DNA of 38,393 bases from Chloroflexota bacterium (GTDB lineage Bacteria > Chloroflexota > Dehalococcoidia > Lucifugimonadales > Australimonadaceae), in the NCBI GenBank assembly GCA_009838965.1, contig VXQP01000016.1, positions 1-38,393 on the forward strand. Reading direction: 5' to 3'. Below the pieces are notes generated by a model. It ran no database searches, had not been told where the DNA came from, and saw nothing but the letters and a program-made list of their open reading frames with translations. Positions 26,877-35,079 of the stretch are shown here, in pieces. Both the position numbers and the translations under genes were made by a program. Numbering within the stretch: the first letter of the stretch is position 1; every line of letters starts with the position of its first letter.

Positions 26877-26888
26877 GAACGCATGTTC
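26877..26888. promoter_or_regulatory. LexA (SOS) box 2
   Basis: GAACGCATGTTC is a perfect fit to GAAC-N4-GTTC, with RNRY-like centre bases. It lies 32 bp from box 1, about three helical turns, on the same face of DNA. It is upstream of the -35 and could also act on the divergent SDR gene. Confidence 0.8.
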
Positions 26889-26974
26889 CGCATTTCTTGA
26901 GCGCCTCCCGTGCGGTTGCCGTCCGGTTGCGCAAGGCGTAGGTTGTCCGACGCACATCGCACGGGAACAGGTGA

Positions 26975-27790
26975 ATGACACTCGAGGGCAAGGTCGTGGT
27001 GATTACCGGCGGGGCGAGAGGTATGGGCCGCGCCTACGCGCACGGCTTCCTCGACGAAGGTTGCCGCGTCGTCTGCGGCGATCTCTCATGGAGCGGGGAC
27101 GGCGCAGAGGAGACGCAGGCCGTCGTAGAGGCGGCAGGAGGGCTTGCCGTCGAACTCGACATCACGCGCGACGACCACATCGAGGCGGCGTTCGCAGCAA
27201 CGATGCAGCGCTTCGGGACGGTGGACGTGCTGTTGAACAACGCGGGGATGCGGCAGCGGCACCTCATCCCCCCACACGGCATCGGCAAGGTGTTGGGCGT
27301 GCAGCCGGAGGACTGGCGGCGTATGTTCGACGTCAATGTCTTCGGCACCCTCGCCATGATCCGTACCTTCGTGCAGCCCATGCTGGAGAAGCGCGCGGGG
27401 AGCATCATCAACGTCTCCACTACCGGGACGGACCCGCGCTGGTACCGGCCGCACAGCCGGGAGCAGCCCTACATGGCGTCGAAGTCCGCGCTCACGAACC
27501 TCTCGCTCTACCTCGCGAACGAGATTGCGGAGTACAACGTCGCGGTCAACGTGCTGTTCCCTCCACACGCCGCCACGACCGGCACGCGTGAGCAGGACAT
27601 CATCCGCAAAGAGCACGGCATCATGGCGGCGGGTGCGGTCCCGCTGAAGCCGGAGACGGTGGTGCCGCTCGCCAAGTTCTTCGCCGCACAGACGGCATCG
27701 ACTGGCGTCACCGGGAAGGTCATCTACGCCGCGGACTGGAACCTCGAGCACGGCCTCGGCGGGCCGGACGAGTGGCTATCCGAAGGCTGA
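26975..27790 (+). CDS. Short-chain dehydrogenase/reductase
   Basis: A 271-residue classical SDR, an NAD(P)-dependent oxidoreductase with a Rossmann fold. The cofactor motif TGGARGMG is at 11-18, LNNAG at 87-91, and the catalytic S148 (INVSTT), Y166 and K170 (YMASK) are in place. An insertion after LNNAG (MRQRHLIPPHGIGKVLGVQPED) is longer than usual. The substrate is unknown. The ATG follows GGGAACAGGTG. The arylsulfotransferase-like gene begins 10 nt later, so the two form an operon and may act on one pathway. Its promoter region is shared with the divergent LexA-controlled unit. Confidence 0.92.
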   Translation: MTLEGKVVVITGGARGMGRAYAHGFLDEGCRVVCGDLSWSGDGAEETQAVVEAAGGLAVELDITRDDHIEAAFAATMQRFGTVDVLLNNAGMRQRHLIPPHGIGKVLGVQPEDWRRMFDVNVFGTLAMIRTFVQPMLEKRAGSIINVSTTGTDPRWYRPHSREQPYMASKSALTNLSLYLANEIAEYNVAVNVLFPPHAATTGTREQDIIRKEHGIMAAGAVPLKPETVVPLAKFFAAQTASTGVTGKVIYAADWNLEHGLGGPDEWLSEG

Positions 27791-27800
27791 GGAGCGAATC

Positions 27801-28877
27801 ATGGGCTGGACGATCCATCACCCCAACGGACTGCTCTACCACGACCCGGGGCAGGCGTTCCAGGGCTATACGCTCGTCTCGATGTCGGGAGGCAAGGACG
27901 CCTTCCTCATCGACATGGCTGGCCGCGTCTGCCATCGCTGGCATCGAGAAGAGGGCATCGCCTACGGGTTCCTGCTGGAGAACGGCAACCTGCTCAGCCG
28001 GACACGCGCGAGCGGAGGATTCATTCCGCCCTCCGACCAGCCCACCGGCATCCTGGAGCTGGACTGGGACAGCAACATCCTGTGGCAGTACTGGGATCCC
28101 TACGTGCACCACGACTTCGAGCGGCTGCCGGACGGGAACACGCTCATGGTGCTCTACGACCTCATGCCACAGGACATCGCGCGACGTGTGCGCGGAGGAC
28201 GGGGAAGCCTCGAGGAGCCGATGTACGGGGAGGTCGTGCGCGAGGTGGATGAAGCGGGAGCAACCGTGCAGGAGTGGAGCATGTGGCAGCCGCTGGAGCC
28301 CGAACAGGACGCCATCTGCCCGCTGGAGGAGCGCCACCAGTGGCTGCACCAGAACGCGCTGAACCTGACGCCGGACGGCGACCTGCTCGTCAGCTTCCGC
28401 CAGATCGACACGGTGGGCATCGTCAGCCGCGAGACAGGGCAGTACACGTGGAAGTGGGGGCCGGGCGAGATTTCGCACCAGCACCACCCGACATTCCTGC
28501 CCAACGGGCGCGTCCTGATGTTCGACAACGGGCCGCATCGCGGCGGGGCGACGTACTCGCGCGTCCTCGAGGTGGAGCCGGAGAGCGGGCGCATCGCATG
28601 GCAGTACACGGGCTCTCCGCTCATCTCGTTCTACAGCTACCACATCAGCGGCGCGGAACGGCAGCCGAACGGCAATACGCTGATCTGCGAAGGCGCGCCG
28701 GGGCGGCTGTTCGAGGTGACGCCGGACGGCGAGGTCGTGTGGGAGTACGTCAACCCGCACCGCATACCGGAGGGCGCGCCAACGGGTTCGGGCGGCCCGA
28801 ATTCCGTCTTCCGCGGACACCGCTATGCACCGGACCACCCGGCGCTCGCCGGTCGAGACCTGACGCCGCTCGATTAG
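27801..28877 (+). CDS. Arylsulfotransferase (ASST)-like beta-propeller protein
   Basis: A 358-residue protein built of repeated short beta-blades, each with a pattern such as LENGNLL, LPDGNTLM, TPDGDLLVSF, LPNGRVLMFDNG and QPNGNTLICEG. This is characteristic of the arylsulfotransferase/PQQ-like propeller family (Arylsulfotran_2 type). Several conserved histidines (WHREEG, YVHHDFERL, HQWLHQNAL, ISHQHHPTF) could be catalytic or metal-binding. No signal peptide is seen, so it seems cytoplasmic, unlike periplasmic ASST. The ribosome binding site is GAGGAG. Its stop codon overlaps the stop of the convergent DUF1501 gene. Sulfotransfer is the family role, but many members are untested. Confidence 0.85.
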   Translation: MGWTIHHPNGLLYHDPGQAFQGYTLVSMSGGKDAFLIDMAGRVCHRWHREEGIAYGFLLENGNLLSRTRASGGFIPPSDQPTGILELDWDSNILWQYWDPYVHHDFERLPDGNTLMVLYDLMPQDIARRVRGGRGSLEEPMYGEVVREVDEAGATVQEWSMWQPLEPEQDAICPLEERHQWLHQNALNLTPDGDLLVSFRQIDTVGIVSRETGQYTWKWGPGEISHQHHPTFLPNGRVLMFDNGPHRGGATYSRVLEVEPESGRIAWQYTGSPLISFYSYHISGAERQPNGNTLICEGAPGRLFEVTPDGEVVWEYVNPHRIPEGAPTGSGGPNSVFRGHRYAPDHPALAGRDLTPLD

Positions 28878-30136
28878 TACGCCGCTGCCCCGGGCACGAA
28901 CAGCGGCAGGCGCTCGAAGCGGCCTCCGAGCACGGCCTTGGACGGCGCGCCCAGCCAGCCCTCCAGCACCGAGGCGTACACCTGCCGGAAGTCGGTCGTG
29001 AACCGGAGGTTGTTCTCGTTGAGGGAGGCGAGGCTGGGGCGTTCGCCGTAGAGGCCGCCCGCCACCGGCGCTCCCGCGACGAACATCGGCCCTGCGGAGC
29101 CGTGGTCGGTGCCATCGCTCGCATTGCCGGTCACCCGCCGCCCGAACTCCGACCACGTCAGCATCACCACGTCGTTCGCGTGTCCATGCGCCTGCAGGTC
29201 CCGGTAGAAGGCGAGCATGGCGTCAGCTGTCTCGGCGAGCAGGCTCTCGTGCCGACCTTCCTGTGCCGCGTGCGTATCGAAACCGCCTATCTTCACGTGC
29301 CCCACGCGCAGGCCGAGGTCTGCATCTATCGCCTCGGCGATGAGCCGGAGTCCCTGCGCAAGGCCTGACTCCCCGTACTCGACGGCAGGCTGGTATCGCG
29401 CGTGCGCACGCTGCACGGCGTCGGAACTACGCTGCGCCGCCTGCAGGGTGTTGTCGAGCAGCGCGCCGAAGCGCGTTGCCTGCGGCACGGACGCGTACAG
29501 TCGCAGGAGTGCGTCCGTCCGCGCCTGCCGGTTCCACTCGTTGCGCGGGTCGTCCTGGAACTTGTAGGCGTCGACGCTCTCCACGAGCGGCACGGTGACG
29601 TTCGACGTAAGGAGCGCCCGGGGCATCCGCTTGTCCGCTGCCAGCGCGAGGAAGGCGTGCTCCTGCCCTGCAGCGATGCCCTCCAAGTAGCGCCCGAGCC
29701 AGCCCTCGTAGTCCCTCCTGTCCGTCTGCGCCATCTGCCAGATGTCCATGGACTCGAAGTGCGAGAAGCTCTGGTCCGGGTAGCCGACGCCCTCCACCAC
29801 GGCGAGCACGCCCTCGTCCCACAGTTCCTTGAACGCGGTGAGACTCGGATGGAAGCCTGCCTGCCCGTCGATGGCGAGCACGTCGTTCTGCGGTATGGCG
29901 AGGCTTCCGCGCAGGTCGTAGTATCTGCGGTCATTCGCGGGGACGACGGTGTTCAGGCCGTCGTTCCCTCCAGCCATCTGCACGATGACGAGCGTGCGGT
30001 TGCCCATCGGCGCAGCGTTGGACTGCTGTTCGTGGATGGCGGCTGCGACGGCCCGGCTGAAGACGGCGGGCATGGCCGTCGCCGCGGGGACGGCCACCAT
30101 GCTCGTCTTGAGGAACTGACGCCTGCTGATCAACAT
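28874..30136 (-). CDS. DUF1501 protein with Tat signal
   Basis: A 420-residue protein. The N-terminus, LISRRQFLKTSMVAVPAATA, is a twin-arginine signal, so the folded protein is exported. The body fits DUF1501, a sulfatase/alkaline-phosphatase-like fold: VIVQMAGGNDGLNTVVP near the start, SHFESMDIWQ in the middle, VGHVKIGGFDTHAAQ, and VVMLTWSEFGRRVTGNASDG, then TDHGSAGPMFVAGA near the end. The Asp/His residues are typical metal ligands. The ATG at 30136 is preferred, since GAGGGG precedes it; a GTG at 30151 overlaps the upstream stop. DUF1501 genes almost always follow DUF1800 genes, as here. The function is not established. Confidence 0.92.
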   Translation of the reverse strand: MLISRRQFLKTSMVAVPAATAMPAVFSRAVAAAIHEQQSNAAPMGNRTLVIVQMAGGNDGLNTVVPANDRRYYDLRGSLAIPQNDVLAIDGQAGFHPSLTAFKELWDEGVLAVVEGVGYPDQSFSHFESMDIWQMAQTDRRDYEGWLGRYLEGIAAGQEHAFLALAADKRMPRALLTSNVTVPLVESVDAYKFQDDPRNEWNRQARTDALLRLYASVPQATRFGALLDNTLQAAQRSSDAVQRAHARYQPAVEYGESGLAQGLRLIAEAIDADLGLRVGHVKIGGFDTHAAQEGRHESLLAETADAMLAFYRDLQAHGHANDVVMLTWSEFGRRVTGNASDGTDHGSAGPMFVAGAPVAGGLYGERPSLASLNENNLRFTTDFRQVYASVLEGWLGAPSKAVLGGRFERLPLFVPGAAAY

Positions 30137-30147
30137 CGCATCGCCCC

Positions 30148-31695
30148 TCACATCACCTGGAAGTCCGGCGACGCGAGCATGAGATAGACGACGTTCCTGA
30201 GCTTCCGGTCGAGGGACACGTTCCCCATACCGTCCAGGAACGCGGTCAGAATGTCTCGGCCAGCACCGTTGAGACGTCCACCGAGGAGCAGGTCAGCAAA
30301 GAAGTCGACGATCTCGGCGGACGTTCTCAGCCCCCGCCCGTCGACCAGGTCCGTCGGAGTGAACCGCAATCTGTTGGCGCGCGCCTCCGCTATCTTGCCT
30401 GCCATGTTGACGCGCTGCAGCAACGCCGAGCTGTTGATCCAGGTCACGCCTCCCGGCCACCCGGCGACGTTCGGCGGCATAAAGATCTCCTGCCCCATCT
30501 GCTCGATGGGCTTGTCGAGCGGCCTGAAGTCGGTCTCGACGGCGAGCGCGCGCACAGCGCCCACCGCGAGCTCAACCGGCGACTTCACGAGTGCGCCCCT
30601 GGCCCTGCTGCTGTAGAACTCGTCGGACTCGAGCATCGCCCGCACGACGGGGCGTATCTCCGTGCCGTTCCTCCTGAAGACGTCCGCGAGGCGTTCGATC
30701 ACCTCGGGTTCGGGGTCCGGGTACGCGAAGAACGTCCAGAGGCGGTTGCAGATGTACTCGGCGGCCGCAGGCTGCTCCATGATGATGTCCACGATGTCGT
30801 CGCCGTCGAACCTGCCCCGGCGCGCCAGGAACGTCTTGCGCCCATTGTCGTGCTGCTTCGCGTTGACGTAGAACCCTCTCTTGCGGCTGAGCTGCCAGCC
30901 GGTGAAGGCCCGCGCAGACTCGCGGACGTCCTCCTCGGTATAGTGGCCGATGCCCAGCGTGAACAGCTCCATCAGCTCGCGGGAGTAGTTCTCGTTCGGG
31001 GCGGCCTTCTTGTTGGAACGGCTGTCCAAGTAGGTCATCATGGCCGGATCGCGGGAGACCGCCTTCAGCAGCTCGTCGTACCGCCCCATCCCCCACTCTC
31101 GGAAGAGGCGGTTCTGCTCGATCATGTACGGCCCCTTGCCGACGATCCTGAACGAACTGGTCAGGATGCCGTGCCAGAAGAAGGTCATCTTCTCCTGCAG
31201 CGGTCGGGCGGTGTAGGCCATACGCTGAAGCCACCACCGCTGAAGCTGGTTGAGGCTCTGCTCCAGGTCCAGCTCCTGCGCCGCGAGCCGCTCTTCGAGT
31301 GCGCCGTCGTCGATGTCGTCGAAATCGACCAGGTGGTCGATCGTGGCCTGCAGGCCCATCTCGCGGAAGCGCGCCAACTCGCCGGGCGACGCTCCGAGCC
31401 CGGCGCGCCAGAGCAGGTGGCTGACGCGCGCCGCCTCGTCCAGTGGGGCGTTGTCCTGCTGCAACAGGTTGGGAACCGGAGGGGTCGAGCCGTCTTCGGA
31501 GCTGTTGAACGGGGTGGGGCCGGGGAAGCGCGTACCTCCGGCTGCCGGGGCCGTCCGCGGGGTGGCGGCGATGAAGACCGGTGCGGTTGCGGCGGTCAGG
31601 CCGAGCAGCGCGGCGCGCGCCATGAAACTGCGCCTGCCCATCCCGAGGGTCAGGACAGGATCAGCCCGCTCATCGGTCGGTGATCCATCGCTCAT
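30148..31695 (-). CDS. DUF1800 protein with Tat signal
   Basis: A 515-residue protein starting at the ATG at 31695 (GGAGAGG upstream). A longer frame to 32289 is only the antisense of the Rieske gene. A twin-arginine signal ([20 protein letters not shown]) indicates export. The DUF1800 core shows [57 protein letters not shown], and [11 protein letters not shown]-terminal [10 protein letters not shown] motif is also typical. The biochemical role of the family is unknown; it is often paired with DUF1501. It lies 38 nt after the Rieske gene, with a REP-like hairpin between. Confidence 0.93.
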   Translation of the reverse strand: MSDGSPTDERADPVLTLGMGRRSFMARAALLGLTAATAPVFIAATPRTAPAAGGTRFPGPTPFNSSEDGSTPPVPNLLQQDNAPLDEAARVSHLLWRAGLGASPGELARFREMGLQATIDHLVDFDDIDDGALEERLAAQELDLEQSLNQLQRWWLQRMAYTARPLQEKMTFFWHGILTSSFRIVGKGPYMIEQNRLFREWGMGRYDELLKAVSRDPAMMTYLDSRSNKKAAPNENYSRELMELFTLGIGHYTEEDVRESARAFTGWQLSRKRGFYVNAKQHDNGRKTFLARRGRFDGDDIVDIIMEQPAAAEYICNRLWTFFAYPDPEPEVIERLADVFRRNGTEIRPVVRAMLESDEFYSSRARGALVKSPVELAVGAVRALAVETDFRPLDKPIEQMGQEIFMPPNVAGWPGGVTWINSSALLQRVNMAGKIAEARANRLRFTPTDLVDGRGLRTSAEIVDFFADLLLGGRLNGAGRDILTAFLDGMGNVSLDRKLRNVVYLMLASPDFQVM

Positions 31696-31699
31696 ACGA

Positions 31700-31733
31700 G
31701 CCTCTCCCCGCCTCCATTGTAGAGGAGAGGGGG
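31700..31733. repeat. REP-like hairpin, variant copy
   Basis: CCTCTCC and GGAGAGG form a hairpin right after the Rieske stop. Its downstream edge, GGGGTCAGGCC, resembles the edge of the two hairpins at 33.7 and 35.05 kb. It is probably a divergent member of the same family or an intercistronic terminator. Confidence 0.4.
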
Positions 31734-33011
31734 TCAGGCCATGGCAGCCATGAGCTGCGGGACGCGCGGGTTCTCTTTGAACGGCTTGTCCGATTCGAGG
31801 AGCGCCGACCATGACCGCACGCCGAAGTGCTCGCCGGTGGACGCCGCGAGCGGCTCGACGCCGTCGGCGAGCGCCTTGGCATCCCGGAGCAGGCGGCGGC
31901 GCATCGTGATGATGGGGATGTCGCTCGTGCCAAGGTGCTCGCGCGTGCGGTCGGCGAGCGCGCCCATCCCCTCGACGACGGCGGTGTCCTGCTCGCGGAC
32001 GCCGACGATGCCGCTGAGCAGGTCCGTGTTGCGCTGGAGGTAGCGGTCCTGCATGAAGTGGTTCGCCTTCGTGGCGCGCAGGCGTCCCGTGTCCGGGTCG
32101 ATGGTGGCGATGTGGGGCATGGGGCCGTGCTGCACGTTGTCGCGCTCGCGCTGCAGGAGCTCCTCGGTGGGCGACCAGATGATGCACCAGACCTGCGTCT
32201 GCACGTCGTTGATGGGCACCCACATGTGGCCATGGGCGCGGCGGAGTTCCAGGTCCGTCGGGATCATGGTGACGTAGGGCATGAGCCACTGGTTGATGCG
32301 CCAGTAATCGTGGGCGGGGTCGCTGGTCGTGCGCTGTGCGGCGAGCATCATGCCGTAGTCGGTCGTCTCGACGACCCAGCGGGGCGAGGTGTCGTAGAGG
32401 AGAAGGTCGCTGTCCTGGCGGGAGATGGAGGCGTCACGGAAGAGCGACCCCCGGTGAAGGAAGCCGACGTGGCTGGAGTCGATGTCGCCCTCCAGCGCCT
32501 GCACCCAGTTGCACTCCTGGTTGTAGCGGACGATGTTCCGCATCTCCGGGGTGACGCCAACCCATTCGATGTGGGGCAGGCCCGGCATGATCTCCTGCGG
32601 GCCCATGTAAGCCCAGAGGATCCCAGCCATCTCGCGGACGGGGTAGGACTTCGCCGATATCTTGTTCTTGAAGTTGGAGCGGGCGGGTTCGGACGGCATC
32701 TCCATACACGCGCCGGTGCTGTCGAACTTCCAGCCGTGGTAGATGCAGCGGAGACCGTCTCCCTCGTTCTTGCCGTAGTAGAGCGGAGTGCCGCGGTGAG
32801 GGCAGAAGTTCTCGAACATGACATAGCGCCCCTCGCCATCGCGGAAGACGATGAGCTTCTCGCCGAGCAGTTCGACCTCAACCGGGTCGCCTGCGACAGG
32901 CTCGACCCTGGAAGCCTCGATGAACGGCACCCAGAAGCGCCTGAACAGGTCGCCCATCATCGTGCCAGGTCCCACCTGTCCCAGAATGGTGTTGTCCTGC
33001 AGGCTCAGCAT
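31734..33011 (-). CDS. Rieske non-heme iron oxygenase, alpha subunit (phthalate-dioxygenase-like)
   Basis: A 425-residue ring-hydroxylating oxygenase. The Rieske [2Fe-2S] ligands are C70-x-H72 (CPHRG) and C89-x2-H92 (CIYHGW). The mononuclear iron site is marked by GDIDSSHVGFLH (about 175-186), with H181 and H186. The overall length and wording are of the phthalate 4,5-dioxygenase / O-demethylase group, which attacks aromatic acids or ethers and needs a separate reductase, not present here. The ATG is preceded by AAGGAGA. It is the first gene of the Rieske-DUF1800-DUF1501 unit. Such oxygenases are numerous in marine Chloroflexota that degrade recalcitrant organics; that link is inference. Confidence 0.93.
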   Translation of the reverse strand: MLSLQDNTILGQVGPGTMMGDLFRRFWVPFIEASRVEPVAGDPVEVELLGEKLIVFRDGEGRYVMFENFCPHRGTPLYYGKNEGDGLRCIYHGWKFDSTGACMEMPSEPARSNFKNKISAKSYPVREMAGILWAYMGPQEIMPGLPHIEWVGVTPEMRNIVRYNQECNWVQALEGDIDSSHVGFLHRGSLFRDASISRQDSDLLLYDTSPRWVVETTDYGMMLAAQRTTSDPAHDYWRINQWLMPYVTMIPTDLELRRAHGHMWVPINDVQTQVWCIIWSPTEELLQRERDNVQHGPMPHIATIDPDTGRLRATKANHFMQDRYLQRNTDLLSGIVGVREQDTAVVEGMGALADRTREHLGTSDIPIITMRRRLLRDAKALADGVEPLAASTGEHFGVRSWSALLESDKPFKENPRVPQLMAAMA

Positions 33012-33051
33012 GGCTGCTGTCTCCTTCCGCCGACGGCGCCTGCCTACGGCA

Positions 33052-33100
33052 GCCTGCCTCTGGCAGGGGCACGATACGAATCGCGCCGCTCACTCGTCAA
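33052..33100 (-). promoter_or_regulatory. Putative promoter and leader hairpin of the Rieske operon
   Basis: On the minus strand TTGACG (33100-33095) and TATCGT (33076-33071) are 18 bp apart and match sigma-70 elements moderately. Between this and the start codon, CCTGCC and GGCAGG with a 3-base loop form a small hairpin in the leader (about 33052-33066). Confidence 0.4.
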
Positions 33101-33123
33101 GGCGCGCAAGCCGTCCGGGGAGT

Positions 33124-33714
33124 TCAGCAGGCGAGGGCGATGAGGAGGCTGTTGCGGGTCTCCGCGCTCATGGGGTGGATGAGCTCGCGGCGCTCGAGGT
33201 GGGTCCTGAGTGCGCCGTCCAGGAAGGCGAGGACGCCCTCGTGCAGGTTGCGGTCGGCGGCGGCGCGCACCTCCGGCTGGAAAGGGTACGCCTTCTGTTT
33301 CATGGGGTCGAGCTTGTCGGCGACGAAGACCACCTGCCCCACCGGCGCGAGGTCAGGGTGCGCGGTGGTGTGCCAGTGCACGCCCTCCAGCACCTCCGGA
33401 TCGTCTACCGCGCCGTCCTCTTGGAGCCACGCCGCGCCTACCGGGCCGTGGAGCAGGATGGGAGCGGCGCGCTCGACCGCGTTGACCAGTATGCCGAGGC
33501 GCTCCGCCTCCTCGATAAGCATCCGACCGGGGATGTGGCGAGCGATGTCGTGCGCGGCGGCGGTGAGGTCGGCGGTGGCGGGATCGAGCGCGTGGGCTGT
33601 CGCGAGTTCGCGGGCGATGCCGCGCACGCGCTCGACGTGTGCGCGCAGGCCGTCCGGCAGGGCGTCGAGGCGCGCCGTAAGCGTTGGAGGGAGGTTGGCG
33701 GTTATGGGGTCCAT
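33124..33714 (-). CDS. HD-domain hydrolase, YqeK-like
   Basis: A 196-residue HD-superfamily phosphohydrolase. The HD pair is in AAAHDIARHIPG, with further metal-ligand motifs LLHGPVGAAWL and HWHTTAHPDL...VFVADKLDP. These match YqeK, a symmetrical diadenosine tetraphosphate hydrolase. I prefer the ATG at 33714, because the upstream ATG at 33726 lies within a REP-like repeat. In many bacteria yqeK lies next to nadD or rsfS; here it is followed by no such gene. Instead, HIT (another dinucleoside polyphosphate-type enzyme) is its upstream neighbour, which may be a functional link. Confidence 0.85.
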   Translation of the reverse strand: MDPITANLPPTLTARLDALPDGLRAHVERVRGIARELATAHALDPATADLTAAAHDIARHIPGRMLIEEAERLGILVNAVERAAPILLHGPVGAAWLQEDGAVDDPEVLEGVHWHTTAHPDLAPVGQVVFVADKLDPMKQKAYPFQPEVRAAADRNLHEGVLAFLDGALRTHLERRELIHPMSAETRNSLLIALAC

Positions 33715-33718
33715 CTTC

Positions 33719-33760
33719 ACCCCCATCCTAGCCTTCCCCCGTCAAGGGGGAAGGGACCAG
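33719..33760. repeat. REP-like element, copy A
   Basis: CCTTCCCCC (33732-33740) and GGGGGAAGG (33746-33754) form a 9-bp hairpin with loop GTCAA, flanked by CACCCCCATCCTAG and GACCAGG. It begins just beyond the HIT stop codon, and a close copy is at 35.05 kb. It may also terminate HIT transcription. Confidence 0.75.
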
Positions 33761-33761
33761 G

Positions 33762-34109
33762 TCAGCCCATGGAGCCTAGGCGTCGTCCGGCGAGGATGTG
33801 GAGGTGGAAGTGCGGCACTTCCTGGCCGGAGTCGAGGCCCTGGTTGGCGATGAGGCGGTAGCCGGTCTCCGCGACGCCGAGGTCGCGGGCTATGCCGGGC
33901 GCAACTTCGAAACAGCGGGCGGCAGCGGCGGCGAGGGCCGGGTCCGCGTCCGAGAGGGCCTCGACATGCTCGTACGGTATGACGAGGACGTGAGTGGGCG
34001 CCTTCGGGTTGATGTCCCGTATGGCGAAGACCGTGCCGTCGTCGTAGATCTTTTCGGCGGGGATGTCGCCCTGCGCGATCTTGCAGAAGATGCAGTTGGG
34101 GTCGAACAT
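33762..34109 (-). CDS. HIT-family nucleotide hydrolase
   Basis: A 115-residue histidine-triad protein. The active-site motif PHFHLHIL (H-x-H-x-H, around 100-107) is complete, as is the N-terminal CIFCKIAQGDIPAEKIYDD pattern of the Hint group, which includes two zinc-type cysteines. Hint proteins cleave nucleoside phosphoramidates and AMP-lysine-type bonds. The ATG at 34109 is chosen; a GTG two codons earlier is possible. It is followed by a REP-like hairpin and the YqeK-like gene. Confidence 0.93.
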   Translation of the reverse strand: MFDPNCIFCKIAQGDIPAEKIYDDGTVFAIRDINPKAPTHVLVIPYEHVEALSDADPALAAAAARCFEVAPGIARDLGVAETGYRLIANQGLDSGQEVPHFHLHILAGRRLGSMG

Positions 34110-34137
34110 GGCCACCGTGTGCCTTGGGGGGCGCTCT

Positions 34138-34185
34138 GATTCACGCCCTCGCGGGAATGACGGAGGAGGGCGGGAACGACGGGAT
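34138..34185. repeat. Short GC-rich repeat-like segment
   Basis: The sequence between HIT and the RAM gene (including CTCGCGGGAATGACGG and GCGGGAACGACGG) is like intergenic repeats with GCGGGAA-cores that are dispersed in many genomes. Two similar half-units, GCGGGAATGACGG and GCGGGAACGACGG, occur 22 bp apart. Its family is unproven. Confidence 0.35.
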
Positions 34186-34191
34186 AAGGGG

Positions 34192-34431
34192 CTAGTCGCC
34201 GACGGCGAGACAGGTGACGGTGCGGACGATACCGCCGATGGTGTGGACGCTGCCGGTGACCGTGTCGCCGACGGAGCTGAGGTCGTCGGCCTGGACGACG
34301 CAGATGACGTCGTAGGGGCCGGTAACGACGTCGACGGACGTAACGCCGTCGACCTTGTGAAGGGCGCTGACGACGTCCTTGGTCTTGCCGACGGTGGTCT
34401 CTATGAGCACGAATGCTTTGGTGGCGGCCAT
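34192..34431 (-). CDS. Stand-alone Lrp/AsnC ligand-binding (RAM) domain
   Basis: A 79-residue protein made of only the RAM (regulation of amino-acid metabolism) alpha-beta fold: AFVLIETTVGKTKDVVSALHK, VDGVTSVDVVTGPYDVICVV, ADDLSSVGDTV. The N-terminal helix-turn-helix of Lrp/AsnC regulators is missing and there is no sign of truncation. Stand-alone RAM proteins form rings and bind amino acids; their partners are mostly unknown. The start is ATG with AAGGAG upstream. Confidence 0.85.
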   Translation of the reverse strand: MAATKAFVLIETTVGKTKDVVSALHKVDGVTSVDVVTGPYDVICVVQADDLSSVGDTVTGSVHTIGGIVRTVTCLAVGD

Positions 34432-34519
34432 GTATGTCTCCTTGTGAACGTGGCGCCGCTGAGCGGCGGAAGGATGATAGCAGTTGAGCGGTGCGCCGCA
34501 AGGTGGAGAGAGGCGGTTG

Positions 34520-34924
34520 TCAGACCTCTGTCGCCACGCCGTTCATCACCGCGCCGAACTCTTCCGCCAGCCGTTCGCCGATGGGATGCGGCGCCTCGGC
34601 GGCGCTGAAGACGCCGGGGAGGTGGTAGAAGACGTTCCGCGCCATGTGCTTCGTGTTGATGAAGTAGACGGGCTTGTCCAGCGCAAGCGCCATACCGACC
34701 TCCACCAGCGAAGCTGCATAGAGCAGGTCGGGGTCTACGTTGACGAAGAGCAAGGCGTCGGCGTCTCTCACTCCCTCCATGTCGTCGATGGCCTCGGCGC
34801 GTCCGCCGACCGCCTGGGCCATCGTCCAGTCGTGGGTTATCTCGTGCCCTGCGGCCACGACGCAGCGCTGCGCCAGGCGCACCCGCTCCTTGTCCTCGAA
34901 CTTTCCGGCAACGTAGAACTTCAT
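34520..34924 (-). CDS. Nucleoside 2-deoxyribosyltransferase-like protein
   Basis: A 134-residue protein. The ATG at 34924 has GGAGG upstream. The order FYVAGKFEDKE, then VAAGHEITHDWT, then DADALLFVNVDPD, then ASLVEVGMALALDKPVYF matches the nucleoside 2-deoxyribosyltransferase / DNA-hypermodification-like fold. The E of the VEVG motif is the probable catalytic glutamate and D/N residues bind the nucleoside. It may salvage nucleosides, or be a DUF4406-like relative. It is followed by the RAM gene. Confidence 0.8.
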   Translation of the reverse strand: MKFYVAGKFEDKERVRLAQRCVVAAGHEITHDWTMAQAVGGRAEAIDDMEGVRDADALLFVNVDPDLLYAASLVEVGMALALDKPVYFINTKHMARNVFYHLPGVFSAAEAPHPIGERLAEEFGAVMNGVATEV

Positions 34925-35033
34925 CCGGCCTCCGTGGGGCATAACGCGAGCGCGAGTAACGCGCCTGTTCATTCTATGCGGTGGGACGGATGTCCGGGGA
35001 AGGAGCGTGTGGCACGAATCCAACCCTGAACTG

Positions 35034-35076
35034 CACCCCATCCTAACCTTCCCCCATCAAGGGGGAAGGGATCAGG
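35034..35076. repeat. REP-like element, copy B
   Basis: CCTTCCCCC (35047-35055) and GGGGGAAGG (35061-35069) form a hairpin with loop ATCAA, nearly identical to copy A and in the same orientation, including the flanks CACCCCATCCTA and GATCAGG. It lies directly after the LLM gene stop codon. Confidence 0.75.
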
Positions 35077-35079
35077 CCG

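Noticed and set aside
31696-32289. N-terminal extension of the DUF1800 frame
   Set aside because: Overlaps the Rieske gene entirely; the Tat signal and ribosome binding site mark the start at 31695.
31827-33143. 438-codon open frame opposite the Rieske gene
   Set aside because: Antisense shadow; the Rieske and iron-site motifs on the other strand are certain.
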